From Gracilimonas sp031581265 (GTDB taxonomy: Bacteria; Bacteroidota; Rhodothermia; Balneolales; Balneolaceae), in NCBI RefSeq assembly GCF_031581265.1, contig NZ_JAVLBQ010000026.1, positions 1 to 42,303 on the forward strand: a stretch of 42,303 nucleotides of DNA, in the 5' to 3' direction. The notes under the pieces are model-generated. The model saw nothing but the letters and a program-made list of their open reading frames with translations. It did no database searches and was not told the origin of the DNA. This document shows, piece by piece, positions 7,020 through 16,392 of this stretch. How positions within the stretch are numbered: the first letter of the stretch is position 1; each line of letters begins with the position of its first letter. The translations under genes and the position numbers were made by a program.

Positions 7020-9833
7020 ATGTCCACTAAACAAACGGCTACCCAAGAAGCTAAAGAACAAGAAGAACAACGTCCCATTATCGTCAAGGGAGCGCGGACG
7101 CATAACCTCAAAAACATTGATGTTGAAATTCCTCGCGGTAAATTAACCGTTGTGACCGGTGTTTCTGGTTCCGGAAAATCCAGCCTCGCTTTTGATACCA
7201 TCTATGCCGAAGGACAGCGTCGTTATGTGGAAAGCCTCTCGAGTTATGCTCGCCAGTTTTTAGAACGAATGGATAAACCTGATGTAGATTTCATGCAGGG
7301 TATTTCTCCGGCCATGGCCATTCAGCAAAAAACGACGTCCTCCAATCCTCGTTCAACTGTTGGGACCACTACCGAAATCTACGATTATGTGCGCTTGCTT
7401 TTTGCGCGGATAGGGAAAACTATTTCTCCTGTCTCCGGCGAAGTGGTGAAAAAGGATTCCCCTCTCACAGCTATCAATAAATTGTATGAGACCCAGGAAG
7501 AGGGCGAGCGATTTTATGTACTTCATCCCATTCCTCAACATGAAAAGAAAAAGCTGGAGGAAGAACTGAAAGTCCTTAAGGAAAAAGGACTGACCCGGCT
7601 ACTCAATGTAGAAACTGAAGAAATGCTTGACCTTACCACAGACGAGGTCAACCTCAAGAAATTCAAAGCCGATAAACACCGGGTTTTAATTGACCGTCTT
7701 GTGCTAAAAGATGAAGATAAAACACGGACCCGTATTGCTGATTCTTTGGAAACGGCATTCCAGGAAGGGGCCGGACGATGCTCAATAAAAATGAAGGATG
7801 GCGAAGAACTTTCCTTCAGTGAGCGGTTTGAGATGGATGGTATTGAGTTTATGGAACCAACCCCTCAAATGTTTTCCTTTAACAACCCTTTTGGGGCTTG
7901 TGATGAGTGTGAGGGATTCGGAAAAGTGGCAGGTATTGATGAAGACTTGGTGATCCCGGATCATCAAAAAACCATTCGGAATGGTACCATAGCTCCGTTT
8001 AATTCACAAAAATTCAGTATGCACCTTAAAGACCTTATCAAGGTGTGTGCCCGCGAAAAATACTCTATCGATACGGCTTATGCCGACCTGCCCAAAGAAG
8101 TGAAGGATGTTATTTGGAAGGGTAAGGATGAATACATCGGGATTTGGGAATTTTTTGATGAGATTAAAAATCAATCTTATAAAGTCCACATGCGCGTGTT
8201 GTACTCTCGTTATCGCGGATATAGCCGGTGTCCGGAATGTGAAGGGTACCGCGTTCGCAAAGATGCGCTCTATGTTAAAGTTGGCGACCTCCATGTCGGT
8301 GAGGTTTCGGAACTTACTATCGGACATGCCCGAACTTATTTTGAAGACCTCGAACTTTCTGAATTCGAAGAAGAAGTAGCCGGACAGATTTTATATGAAA
8401 TCCGAAAGCGACTGAAGTATCTGGATGAAGTTGGGCTGGATTATCTCACCCTCGACCGACTCGCCAATACTTTGAGTGGAGGAGAATCACAAAGGATTAG
8501 CCTGGCTAATGCTCTGGGAAGCTCCCTCATCGGCAGTATGTACGTGCTGGATGAACCCACAATCGGGCTTCATCCGCGCGACAATGACCGACTTATTAAA
8601 ATCCTGGAATCACTGCGAGATATTGGGAATACCGTATTGGTGGTAGAGCATGATCCGGAAATGATCAAGTCTGCCGACAATGTGATTGATATCGGTCCTT
8701 TTGCCGGGGTACATGGTGGAGAAGTAGTATTTAGCGGGCCGGTTGATAAACTGTTGGAAGCCGACACACTAACCGGAAAATTTTTAAGTCGCCGAAAAGA
8801 AATTCCGGTCCCTGAAAAACGACGAAAAGGAAGCGGTAAAACAATTTCTTTGGAAGGAGCATCTGAACACAATCTAAAAAATATTGATGTGGAATTCCCT
8901 CTTGGTATGATGACGGTGGTGACCGGAGTTTCCGGGTCGGGGAAATCTACGCTTGTCCACGATACATTATATGCCGGTATTCAAAAACACATAGGCTCCT
9001 ACAACGACAAAGTGGGGCGTTTTTCAGACCTCTCAGGGATGGCTGCGGTACATGGAGTTGAAATGGTAGATCAGAGCCCCATTGGCCGATCTTCACGTTC
9101 AAACCCTGCCACCTACACTAAAGCTTTTGACGGTATTCGTGATCTCTTTTCCAATACCAAGCAGTCCAAAATAATGGGCTATACTCCGGGACATTTCTCC
9201 TTCAACGTGCCCGGTGGAAGGTGTGAAAACTGTCAGGGGGAAGGATTGCAGCGCATTGAGATGCAGTTTATGGCGGATATTGAACTGACCTGCGAAGTTT
9301 GCAACGGAACACGGTTCCGAAAAGATGTTTTAGCCGTGAAATATCGCGGTAAAAATATTCATGATGTGCTTGATATGCCGGTATCTGAGGCTATTGAGTT
9401 TTTTGTAGATGAGAACAGCATCACCAATAAATTACAGCCATTGGAAGATGTGGGGCTGGGATATCTGAAATTGGGACAAAGTGCAACAACCCTCTCCGGT
9501 GGTGAAGCACAACGAGTTAAACTGGCTAAATTTCTTTCCAAGACATCTACCGATCATACCCTGTATTTCTTTGACGAGCCAACCACCGGATTACATTTTG
9601 AAGATGTAGCCAAACTGCTCGATTCCTTCAATGAATTAGTAAATCAGGGCCACTCGGTAATCATCATTGAGCATAACCTCGATATCATTAAATGCGCCGA
9701 TTGGGTAATTGACTTAGGACCTGAAGGCGGCTTTGGTGGCGGACAAGTTATCGGCGAAGGAACCCCGGAAGACCTGATGAAGATTGAGAAAAGTCATACC
9801 GGAAGGTTTTTGAAAGATTATTTAGAGGGATGA
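7020..9833 (+). CDS. uvrA: excinuclease ABC subunit A
   Basis: UvrA, 937 aa, the damage-sensing ABC ATPase of nucleotide excision repair; it loads UvrB on DNA. Two ABC modules are complete: Walker A GVSGSGKSS (about 47-55) and GVSGSGKST; signatures LSGGESQRI and LSGGEAQRVKLA; Walker B VLDEPTIGLHPRD and FFDEPTTGLHFED. Zinc-binding cysteine pairs are seen as CDECEGFG with CPECEGYR, and CENCQGEG with CEVCNGTR. The frame opens with a TTG at 6942, but the ATG at 7020 (MSTKQTATQ) gives the family length of about 940 aa, so I chose it. Nothing unusual; a conserved housekeeping gene. Confidence 0.97.
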   Translation: MSTKQTATQEAKEQEEQRPIIVKGARTHNLKNIDVEIPRGKLTVVTGVSGSGKSSLAFDTIYAEGQRRYVESLSSYARQFLERMDKPDVDFMQGISPAMAIQQKTTSSNPRSTVGTTTEIYDYVRLLFARIGKTISPVSGEVVKKDSPLTAINKLYETQEEGERFYVLHPIPQHEKKKLEEELKVLKEKGLTRLLNVETEEMLDLTTDEVNLKKFKADKHRVLIDRLVLKDEDKTRTRIADSLETAFQEGAGRCSIKMKDGEELSFSERFEMDGIEFMEPTPQMFSFNNPFGACDECEGFGKVAGIDEDLVIPDHQKTIRNGTIAPFNSQKFSMHLKDLIKVCAREKYSIDTAYADLPKEVKDVIWKGKDEYIGIWEFFDEIKNQSYKVHMRVLYSRYRGYSRCPECEGYRVRKDALYVKVGDLHVGEVSELTIGHARTYFEDLELSEFEEEVAGQILYEIRKRLKYLDEVGLDYLTLDRLANTLSGGESQRISLANALGSSLIGSMYVLDEPTIGLHPRDNDRLIKILESLRDIGNTVLVVEHDPEMIKSADNVIDIGPFAGVHGGEVVFSGPVDKLLEADTLTGKFLSRRKEIPVPEKRRKGSGKTISLEGASEHNLKNIDVEFPLGMMTVVTGVSGSGKSTLVHDTLYAGIQKHIGSYNDKVGRFSDLSGMAAVHGVEMVDQSPIGRSSRSNPATYTKAFDGIRDLFSNTKQSKIMGYTPGHFSFNVPGGRCENCQGEGLQRIEMQFMADIELTCEVCNGTRFRKDVLAVKYRGKNIHDVLDMPVSEAIEFFVDENSITNKLQPLEDVGLGYLKLGQSATTLSGGEAQRVKLAKFLSKTSTDHTLYFFDEPTTGLHFEDVAKLLDSFNELVNQGHSVIIIEHNLDIIKCADWVIDLGPEGGFGGGQVIGEGTPEDLMKIEKSHTGRFLKDYLEG

Positions 9834-9902
9834 GAAATTGGCTTTTGAGCTACAAAATGGGCTTTGGCTATCCGCCCTACGTGTTCTTTATGTGCCAAAA
9901 AC

Positions 9903-9970
9903 TCGTGCAGACGCTCTGCGTCGGCACGAATGGTATCAAGGTTCGCTCCGACGCAGAGCGTCAGGAGCGA
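9903..9970. repeat. twin-hairpin palindromic element (REP/MITE-like)
   Basis: Two adjacent hairpins. The first (9903-9929) has arms TCGTGC-a-GACGC and GCGTC-g-GCACGA around a TCT loop. The second (9943-9970) has arms TCGCTCC-GACGC and GCGTC-a-GGAGCGA around an AGA loop. Across both, GACGCTCTGCGTCGG (9910-9924) and CCGACGCAGAGCGTC (9948-9962) form a perfect 15-bp inverted repeat. GAGGGG follows. An element of the same architecture, including the AGA loop and trailing GAGGGG, lies at 39187-39267. It is between convergent uvrA and the DUF2911 gene, so it may also end transcription. Confidence 0.75.
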
Positions 9971-10027
9971 GGGGCGGGATGGTATTTTTAGCAGAGTGAG
10001 TCTCTAATGAAAACCTTCTTAAATCTT

Positions 10028-10579
10028 TTATTCCCCATAAAAGCGTATGGGGACATCCACTTGGACAAGTCCCCATTTCATCGTCATAGTCGTCATGCTT
10101 TGAGCTGGCTCAGAAAACTGAATGGTGAAGGCTTCCACCGGATTTTGAAGGTTTTTTACAGGAAACTTCATTCTTTTATAGTCTCGCTCCGGATTGTATT
10201 CAAATGCTCCCCATTGTCCCAATTCGTGATTTAAAATAACGGTGAAAGAATCGGGCTCAGGTATAGTGAAAAGAGCGTAAGTTCCTGACGGAATAGCTTC
10301 CGTCCCCATTAAAACTGGTTTGATAATGGTAATTTCAGTTGCTTCGTTAGCGCCGGTTCTCCAGACTTCACCCCAAGGTTCTAAATCTCCAAAGATAGTA
10401 CGTCCACGCCGGTATGGCTGTCCATAAACCACTTTAATGTATGTACCATCATCCTTAACTGTTGATATCGCTATCGGGCTTTTGCGATGCTCAACTTCAG
10501 GACCGGAATTACTTTCTTCCGAATTGTTTCCACAACTGATAAACGATGCTGCAATTAGTACGACAAAAAATAATCTCAT
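10028..10579 (-). CDS. DUF2911 family lipoprotein
   Basis: A 183-aa predicted lipoprotein: MRLFFVVLIAASFISC with Cys16 in a lipobox, then a Ser/Glu/Asn-rich tether. The rest matches DUF2911: SPIAISTVKDDG, VYGQPYRRGRTIFGDLEPWGEVWRTGANEAT, IPSGTYALFTIP and NHELGQWGAFEYNPERD. DUF2911 proteins are common in Bacteroidota and have no established activity. It is the last gene of a minus-strand operon: the start lies 14 bp after the stop of the large metallopeptidase-barrel gene. The conserved tyrosine, glycine and tryptophan positions are all present, so it is probably functional. Confidence 0.9.
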   Translation of the reverse strand: MRLFFVVLIAASFISCGNNSEESNSGPEVEHRKSPIAISTVKDDGTYIKVVYGQPYRRGRTIFGDLEPWGEVWRTGANEATEITIIKPVLMGTEAIPSGTYALFTIPEPDSFTVILNHELGQWGAFEYNPERDYKRMKFPVKNLQNPVEAFTIQFSEPAQSMTTMTMKWGLVQVDVPIRFYGE

Positions 10580-10593
10580 GCTATTGTATTAAA

Positions 10594-13530
10594 TCAAAAT
10601 TGACCAAAAATAAATTGGGTGTTATCACGCATAGGTTCATACGCCAGCCCCACTCCAATATCGAATAACAGATTCGATAGTTTGAATTGAACATGAAGCC
10701 CGGCCCCAAAAACACTGCGACTTGATGCTACCAAATCATCCGAATCCATGTCGGTTAAAGTATGTGAAAAAGCCGTTAAATAAATACTGCTCAAATATAG
10801 TGGTACCGTGAGTCCTCCATTATCCGGGTAGAAAAGCGGAATGGTATAGCGGGTACTAAACCGCCCAATATTTTGAAACCCGGTATCGGATCCGACATTG
10901 TAGTTCGGCAGTATATCCTCCGAAAACCCCATAGGTATAATGGAATCATTAGAATAAATGGGTGATTCACTTTGGGTGAGGAACTGCACATCTAACCGCA
11001 GTGACTGATTCCACTTTCTCAACGGTGATACATAACCAAACACACCATATAAAGCCGCCCATTGGTTCTTGAACGTATTTGTAACTCGCGCTCCCGGGAA
11101 TTGAATTTCTACACTGGGTTCATTCAGCGTTTGCTCGTACAAACCAAAAAAGGAAATTCCTGATGAAGGCTGTATATCGCGCGGTAAATTCAACAGCCCA
11201 AAACTAACTTGTGTGAATACTGACGCCCGGTATCTGGTTGCAAAATCAGAAATTGCTGTCGGCTCCAGGTTAAAGTATCTAAACTGCTCTGCTTTAATTT
11301 CCGGCCTGAGAGATAAACCACTAAACCGTGTGTCGCCCCTAAATGTATATTGAAATGGGAGAGTGAGACTAAATCCACGATCCTGCCGCATAATAGAATA
11401 AGGTTCATTATTGGCCGGATTTTGAGTAGCAAAAAACTGTGGCTCGCTGTAAGCTGAAAGCTCAAAGCCGGGGTAGAAGGTTTTATTGGTATATGTTAAA
11501 TCATACCAAAGGCGATTTTGAATTCCTGTCACCTCAAATGAATATGCCTGACTTGAAAGTGGATCAATACTTGAAAATTCCACGCCATATTGAGGAGTAT
11601 TTGCATTTTCTCGGTATACCGGCAGAATGGCTCGTGGTTTTAGCCAGCTTGGTCCCGGTCGGTATGAAGATTTTTCAAGCTCTTTGACAGAGTCAATAAT
11701 CTCGTGACCTAAAAGCGGTCTGTTTAATTCCGATTCCAGTTCATTTCCGCTCAAGAAACTTGATGATTGAATACGGTTATTCAGAAAATCTTCCCGGTTT
11801 AGGGTTGCCAGTTTTCGCTGGTCGCCGTCCTGCACTATGTACGCTATTTCATCACCTTGTGGTGAGTAAGAGGCCTCAAATGCATTGTATACAGAACTCG
11901 TTACTTGATAGATTTGATCTTCATCCAAGTCATACTCATACACATTCATGGCCGGTGATCTATCTACTGTAAACAGTAGTTTATTTTCTTCAGGATGCCA
12001 CTCAGGATCAAAGATGGAAGCATTTTTGAAAGCTATATCCGGATTTCCGGATACATCTTCACTCAGTGAGTTCAGCGTAGTAATCCAAAGAGCCTGAACG
12101 CCGCGCTTGTTCATCAAAACCGCTAACTGATCGGGATTATTTGGGTTGAATTTTAAACTTACCGGTGAGGCATTTCGAAGCTCTTTAAGCAATTCAACCT
12201 CACCATTAGGTAAAATTTCAACAATGTTTCCATTTGATCCATCCGTTTGAATAGCAATGACCTTTTCTCCGTTTGAATTTGGAGCATATACCCGGATTTC
12301 ATCTGTAATGGTGTCCACATCTCCAGACTCTATATCGAGTGTCCTAACTTCTGCATTAAATACTCCGGAAAATTTCGGATTTATTCTATAGGCACTATAA
12401 AGTAAGTTGCCTTCATCATCGATCTCATAATTGAAATCGCTCACCCCAAATGTCTCTTTTACTAAACTGAAATTTTGAGTAGCAGTATTATACTTGTAAA
12501 ACCCAAGCCGCCCATTATAGTATGAGCCGTAGAATAGAATTTCATCCTCATTAATCCATTTTGGGGCATGCACTTCTTCCCCATCGTAAGGAGTATCAAT
12601 TATCTTAGATTTTTGAGTAGTATTAGCCGTGATTTCTGACTGTCTGTTTTCTTCTTCAGCTGCCATATCTTCTTCATAGAGTGCATAAAGCTGTCCCGGC
12701 CATTTGCCCGTTTTCTGACGGAGTGCAAACCCGTATCCCAAATAAAAATTATGGTAGTGATAGCGAATAGCCTCTTTCGAAATCTCTTCCCCATATTCAT
12801 CATGCAGCCAATTCACAAAAGAATAGCCCGCGATGTAATGGCGATTAAAGGGTTGTGTGTAGTCGGAGGGGATTAGTGTTTGCCCCATACTCCATCGGTC
12901 ATCACTGGCGAAATTTGCATTAAACCGATTTGTTGAGAAGGTATAATTTCCGCGTCCACCCATTGGTGCCACTGATTCTGTTTCATAATACACTGCCAAG
13001 CCTTCGTGTAAACCTACCGGTGGAAACCCATGAAAAGTACGAGCTAAATCAGGAGAAAAAAGACTTACCAAGTCAGGAATACTAACTTTCTTCCCTTCCA
13101 TGGGAATCTGAATATTGAAATGAGTGGCATGGACTAACTCATGAGGAAGAACCATCTCCAGCCAATCTCCGGTTTGGGGATTCATCCCTTTTCCTTTAAA
13201 TGGTGCTAAATCGATCTCGGATCGAAAATTTATAGAGCTTACAAATCCATTGGAAAGGTCATTGTAGTTATTTAAGATTACCGGGAAGTTTTTAAGTGTA
13301 CCGCCGGTCAGTGAGGATGTTTTGGCATAATGACTTTCGAGGATAGCCGCTGACCTGTAGGCAAGAGAGTCTTCCCCATCAGGAAAAATAATGCGGAAAT
13401 GATCGGTTTTAATCTCCTGCCAATTTAACCCGCCGGGTCTGTTTATCGTCATTGAATTGTAAATCTGTCCCAAAGCAGCCATCGGTAACAGGCTGATTAG
13501 AAGAATGACGAATAGCTTTAGTTTGCTCAT
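10594..13530 (-). CDS. secreted gluzincin-type peptidase, TolB-like propeller and outer-membrane barrel fusion
   Basis: A 978-aa exported protein with signal peptide MSKLKLFVILLISLLPMAALG. Residues about 35-290 form a peptidase-MA-like zinc domain: HELVH (130-134) is an HExxH motif and the downstream HEGLAVYYE (Glu176) supplies the third ligand, as in gluzincins. Residues about 310-620 show repeated PD40/TolB-like blades (for example PEWHPEENKLLFTVDRS and ASYSPQGDEIAYIVQDGD). The C-terminal 330 residues alternate polar and hydrophobic strands and end in phenylalanine (FIFGQF), typical of an outer-membrane beta-barrel. An ATG overlapping the TAA of trhA (TAATG) implies translational coupling. 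The combination suggests a surface-linked protease; the substrate is unknown. Confidence 0.85.
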   Translation of the reverse strand: MSKLKLFVILLISLLPMAALGQIYNSMTINRPGGLNWQEIKTDHFRIIFPDGEDSLAYRSAAILESHYAKTSSLTGGTLKNFPVILNNYNDLSNGFVSSINFRSEIDLAPFKGKGMNPQTGDWLEMVLPHELVHATHFNIQIPMEGKKVSIPDLVSLFSPDLARTFHGFPPVGLHEGLAVYYETESVAPMGGRGNYTFSTNRFNANFASDDRWSMGQTLIPSDYTQPFNRHYIAGYSFVNWLHDEYGEEISKEAIRYHYHNFYLGYGFALRQKTGKWPGQLYALYEEDMAAEEENRQSEITANTTQKSKIIDTPYDGEEVHAPKWINEDEILFYGSYYNGRLGFYKYNTATQNFSLVKETFGVSDFNYEIDDEGNLLYSAYRINPKFSGVFNAEVRTLDIESGDVDTITDEIRVYAPNSNGEKVIAIQTDGSNGNIVEILPNGEVELLKELRNASPVSLKFNPNNPDQLAVLMNKRGVQALWITTLNSLSEDVSGNPDIAFKNASIFDPEWHPEENKLLFTVDRSPAMNVYEYDLDEDQIYQVTSSVYNAFEASYSPQGDEIAYIVQDGDQRKLATLNREDFLNNRIQSSSFLSGNELESELNRPLLGHEIIDSVKELEKSSYRPGPSWLKPRAILPVYRENANTPQYGVEFSSIDPLSSQAYSFEVTGIQNRLWYDLTYTNKTFYPGFELSAYSEPQFFATQNPANNEPYSIMRQDRGFSLTLPFQYTFRGDTRFSGLSLRPEIKAEQFRYFNLEPTAISDFATRYRASVFTQVSFGLLNLPRDIQPSSGISFFGLYEQTLNEPSVEIQFPGARVTNTFKNQWAALYGVFGYVSPLRKWNQSLRLDVQFLTQSESPIYSNDSIIPMGFSEDILPNYNVGSDTGFQNIGRFSTRYTIPLFYPDNGGLTVPLYLSSIYLTAFSHTLTDMDSDDLVASSRSVFGAGLHVQFKLSNLLFDIGVGLAYEPMRDNTQFIFGQF

Positions 13531-14195
13531 TAAGCCGGAAAATTAAATTCAGGTAAATATTTATAAATCGCCCAATAATGTGAAAAAGCCCCACCCATTA
13601 CAAATAAATGCCAAATTTCGTGAAAGCCAAAAGCGCCGGGAATAGGGTTTGGTTTTTTGATTCCATAAATCACAGCGCCTATCGTATAGAATAGTCCTCC
13701 CAATGCAATCCAATAGGTGAAAGCCTGGGGTAACAATTTCCAAACCTGGGGTAATATGATGACGGAAGCCCACCCCATAAAAAGATAAATAGCTGTTGAA
13801 AGCCATCTTGGAGCATTCAGCCAGAGTGTTTTTTTAAGTATTCCGGCTATAGCAAATAACCAAATTCCTAACAACATACCCCACTGCCAGGCGCCCTGCA
13901 GGGCAATAGCACAAAGGGGAGTATATGTTCCTGCTATAACTACATAGATTAAGATATGGTCAAAAAGACGAAATAATTCTTCGGTTTTATTTTCAACATT
14001 CAGGGTGTGATAAATTCCACTCGATAGAAACATCAGGATTACTGAAACAGCATAAACCAAAAATGATACCTGATGAGTTACGGAGCTTTCACTCGCCTCT
14101 GCCATTAAAAAAAACAACCAAACTGTGGCTATTAATGCCCCCAGGTAATGTGAATAGGCGTTGAAGGGTTCTCTTGGAGGGAATATCGTTTGCAA
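13530..14195 (-). CDS. trhA: TrhA/hemolysin III family membrane protein
   Basis: A 221-aa seven-helix membrane protein of the PAQR/hemolysin III family. Conserved family elements are EPFNAYSHYLGA near the N-terminus, SSGIYHTLN, FDHILIYVVIAGTYTP, the GWASVIILP segment and the C-terminal FHEIWHLFVMGGAFSHYWAI. The His and Asp/Ser residues that form the zinc site in PAQR proteins (Ser-x-x-x-His in SGIYH, Asp in RLFDH, His-x-x-x-His in HEIWH) are present. Bacterial members affect membrane lipid homeostasis; the name hemolysin is historical. It is the first gene of a three-gene operon and overlaps the next start by one base (TAATG). Confidence 0.93.
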   Translation of the reverse strand: MQTIFPPREPFNAYSHYLGALIATVWLFFLMAEASESSVTHQVSFLVYAVSVILMFLSSGIYHTLNVENKTEELFRLFDHILIYVVIAGTYTPLCAIALQGAWQWGMLLGIWLFAIAGILKKTLWLNAPRWLSTAIYLFMGWASVIILPQVWKLLPQAFTYWIALGGLFYTIGAVIYGIKKPNPIPGAFGFHEIWHLFVMGGAFSHYWAIYKYLPEFNFPA

Positions 14196-14228
14196 GACAG
14201 TGGTTAATAGAAATTTAAATTAGCACAT

Positions 14229-14236
14229 CAAATATA
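14229..14236 (-). promoter_or_regulatory. TAnnTTTG-type -7 box before trhA
   Basis: On the minus strand this reads TATATTTG, a match to the Bacteroidota -7 consensus, about 34 bp before the trhA ATG. No clear -33 TTG is present. It would drive the trhA, peptidase-barrel and DUF2911 operon. Confidence 0.4.
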
Positions 14237-14249
14237 GGGTTTCTGTATC

Positions 14250-14257
14250 TATTTTTG
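14250..14257 (+). promoter_or_regulatory. possible TAnnTTTG-type -7 box toward serA
   Basis: TATTTTTG matches TAnnTTTG and lies 113 bp before the serA ATG, back to back with the trhA box. A weaker TACCTTTC at 14330-14337 is closer to serA. Either could act; no -33 TTG is visible for this one. Confidence 0.25.
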
Positions 14258-14370
14258 TGGAATTTAAATTCAAATAAGAAAGGATACTTAATTATTACAA
14301 CAACCCCTTACAGTAACCTAAATCTTTTTTACCTTTCGTGAACTCACTCAATGTTCATCAATAAAAATCT

Positions 14371-15612
14371 ATGACTGACGCTAACCAAGATCTGTCTTAT
14401 CCCAAAAAAAATATTAAAGTATTATTACTGGAAGGGATTCATCAATCTGCAGTAGAAAACTTCAAGGACCACCATTTTGTAAACATTGAAACCCATGACG
14501 TTGCTTGGAGTGAAGAAGAGCTACTTGAGAACCTCGAAGATGTCCACTTGATAGGGATTCGATCCAAAACACAAATCACTGAAAAGGTCATAAAAAACGC
14601 TCCAAAACTTAAAGGGATTGGCTGTTTTTGTATTGGTACCAACCAGGTTGATTTGAAAGCCGCAACTATGGATGGTGTTACTGTATTTAATTCGCCTTAT
14701 TCCAATACCCGTTCGGTTGCTGAATTGGTGATTGCAGAATCCATCATGTTGATGCGCCGCATTCCCCTTCGCGATAAAAAGGCGCATGAAGGCACCTGGC
14801 TGAAAGATGCTAAAGACAGTTATGAAGTACGAGGCAAGAAGTTGGGCATTATTGGCTATGGACATATTGGGTCACAGGTATCCGTGTTAGCTGAAAATAT
14901 GGGTTTTGATGTGTACTATTATGATATAGAACCCAAACTACCCATGGGTAATGCCACCCGTGTTGAAAGTATGGATGAGCTGTTACAAATTTCTGATATC
15001 GTTACCCTCCATGTCCCAGCAACTCCTTCGACAGAGCTATTGATTGATGCTGAGGCCCTCAATCAAATGAAAGAAGGAAGCATTTTGCTAAACCTGTCGC
15101 GCGGTTCGGTGGTTGATATCCCGGCATTGCGCGATGCCCTTAAGTCAGGACAGATAGCTGGCGCAGGAGTTGATGTTTATCCCCAAGAACCGGAATCGAA
15201 AGGAGAATCATTTAAGACGGAGCTTCAGAATATACCTAACGTGATTTTGACTCCTCACATTGGTGGTTCAACTATTGAAGCGCAGTATAATATTGGTAAA
15301 GATGTATCTACCAAACTCATCAACCTGATTGATAACGGAACTACCGTCGGTTCCCATACGGTTCCACCGCTAAACCTTCCGGTTCAAAAAGATGCGCACC
15401 GAATCCTTCATGTTCACGAAAACAAACCGGGTGTGCTTTCTGAGATTAACAACCTGCTTTCAGAAATGGATATTAATATCCTGGGACAGTACCTGAAGAC
15501 AAATGAATATATCGGTTATGTGGTGCTGGATATCGACAAAGAATCTGTTGAGCGTATTTTGGATGAGATGAATAAGGTGAAGCATACTATCCGGACAAGA
15601 ATTTTATATTGA
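14371..15612 (+). CDS. serA: D-3-phosphoglycerate dehydrogenase with C-terminal ACT domain
   Basis: A 413-aa enzyme that oxidises 3-phosphoglycerate with NAD, the first step of serine synthesis. The catalytic trio typical of D-2-hydroxyacid dehydrogenases is Arg244 (NLSRGS), Glu273 (PQEP) and His296 (TPHIGGS). The Rossmann motif is GYGHIGSQ (162-169). The substrate loop NSPYSNTRSVAELV is intact. The last 75 residues form an ACT domain (HVHENKPGVLSEINNLL) as in the allosteric, serine-inhibited E. coli type (410 aa), and the catalytic residues keep the E. coli spacing. It is convergent with the class I amidotransferase-like gene, six bases apart. Confidence 0.95.
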   Translation: MTDANQDLSYPKKNIKVLLLEGIHQSAVENFKDHHFVNIETHDVAWSEEELLENLEDVHLIGIRSKTQITEKVIKNAPKLKGIGCFCIGTNQVDLKAATMDGVTVFNSPYSNTRSVAELVIAESIMLMRRIPLRDKKAHEGTWLKDAKDSYEVRGKKLGIIGYGHIGSQVSVLAENMGFDVYYYDIEPKLPMGNATRVESMDELLQISDIVTLHVPATPSTELLIDAEALNQMKEGSILLNLSRGSVVDIPALRDALKSGQIAGAGVDVYPQEPESKGESFKTELQNIPNVILTPHIGGSTIEAQYNIGKDVSTKLINLIDNGTTVGSHTVPPLNLPVQKDAHRILHVHENKPGVLSEINNLLSEMDINILGQYLKTNEYIGYVVLDIDKESVERILDEMNKVKHTIRTRILY

Positions 15613-15618
15613 TACTTT

Positions 15619-16392
15619 TTATTTAGCCGCCTTAACCAACTCCTTAAATATATTTCGCTGCCGGGCTATTTGGGTCAGGTATTCCGGGTGCCATTGCACA
15701 CCAATCACAAAATCGTAGTCTTTGTGCTCTATGGCTTGCCTCACTTTTGTATTCAGTTCTTTAGCTGCTATGATAATTCCCTCTCCCGGCTCGTCGATGG
15801 CTTGGTTGTGCAATGCATTGACATTGCAGATATCCGTTTGCAAAAACTTACACAACTTCGTGCCATCTTTAATGACAACCCTTTTTTTAGGGAAAATGGA
15901 AGAGACCTGAGACTTCTCTGCATAAAAGCCCCGAATATCCTGGTGGAGCGTTCCCTTGAAATGCACATTCATAAGTTGCATGCCCCGACAAATTCCCAAT
16001 ACCGGCATCCTTCGCTCGATGGCTTCTGATAGATACGTTAATTCCAGCTCATCTCTTTCCAGGTCAACCGGAGATTGTTTTGTATGCTGAAAATATCTTG
16101 CCAGCCAGTAGATAGGAAAGAATAAAATTGAAAGTAGCCACTCAAAAATAGTTCGTTTATCACGGGCCAATACGGCTTTTTCAATTCGCTGTTGACCATA
16201 TTTCATAGGCTCAACATCGGCCCCGCCACCCAAAATCAAGCCATCAATTTGATCAATATCTCGGGGCATTTCAGTGTTAATGCGAAGTGGTTTTCCACCG
16301 GCTAAAATCACCGAAAGTGCAGTAAAGACCCAAGCTCCCGTTCCGCCCTCTTTTGGCCCCGTAATCCCAATGACCGGCTCCCTATCTAACAT
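15619..16392 (-). CDS. class I glutamine amidotransferase-like (peptidase C26) protein paired with amidoligase
   Basis: A 257-aa peptidase C26/PuuD-like protein. The triad is visible: Cys135 in the elbow GICRGMQL, His235 and Glu237 in VQWHPEY. DGLILGGGADVEP (about 50-62) is the family's N-terminal signature. Between that and the elbow sits an unusual hydrophobic stretch, FEWLLSILFFPIYWLARYF (83-101), which PuuD-like enzymes usually lack and which could anchor the protein to the membrane. It overlaps the 3' end of the amidoligase gene by 11 bp, so the two are translationally linked. The likely role is to hydrolyse or remodel gamma-glutamyl or other amides made by the partner. The biological substrate is unknown. 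Confidence 0.85.
   Translation of the reverse strand: MLDREPVIGITGPKEGGTGAWVFTALSVILAGGKPLRINTEMPRDIDQIDGLILGGGADVEPMKYGQQRIEKAVLARDKRTIFEWLLSILFFPIYWLARYFQHTKQSPVDLERDELELTYLSEAIERRMPVLGICRGMQLMNVHFKGTLHQDIRGFYAEKSQVSSIFPKKRVVIKDGTKLCKFLQTDICNVNALHNQAIDEPGEGIIIAAKELNTKVRQAIEHKDYDFVIGVQWHPEYLTQIARQRNIFKELVKAAK

Noticed and set aside
10007..10234. 75-aa plus-strand frame opposite the DUF2911 gene
   Set aside because: It lies on the complementary strand of a well-supported gene and shows no independent features.
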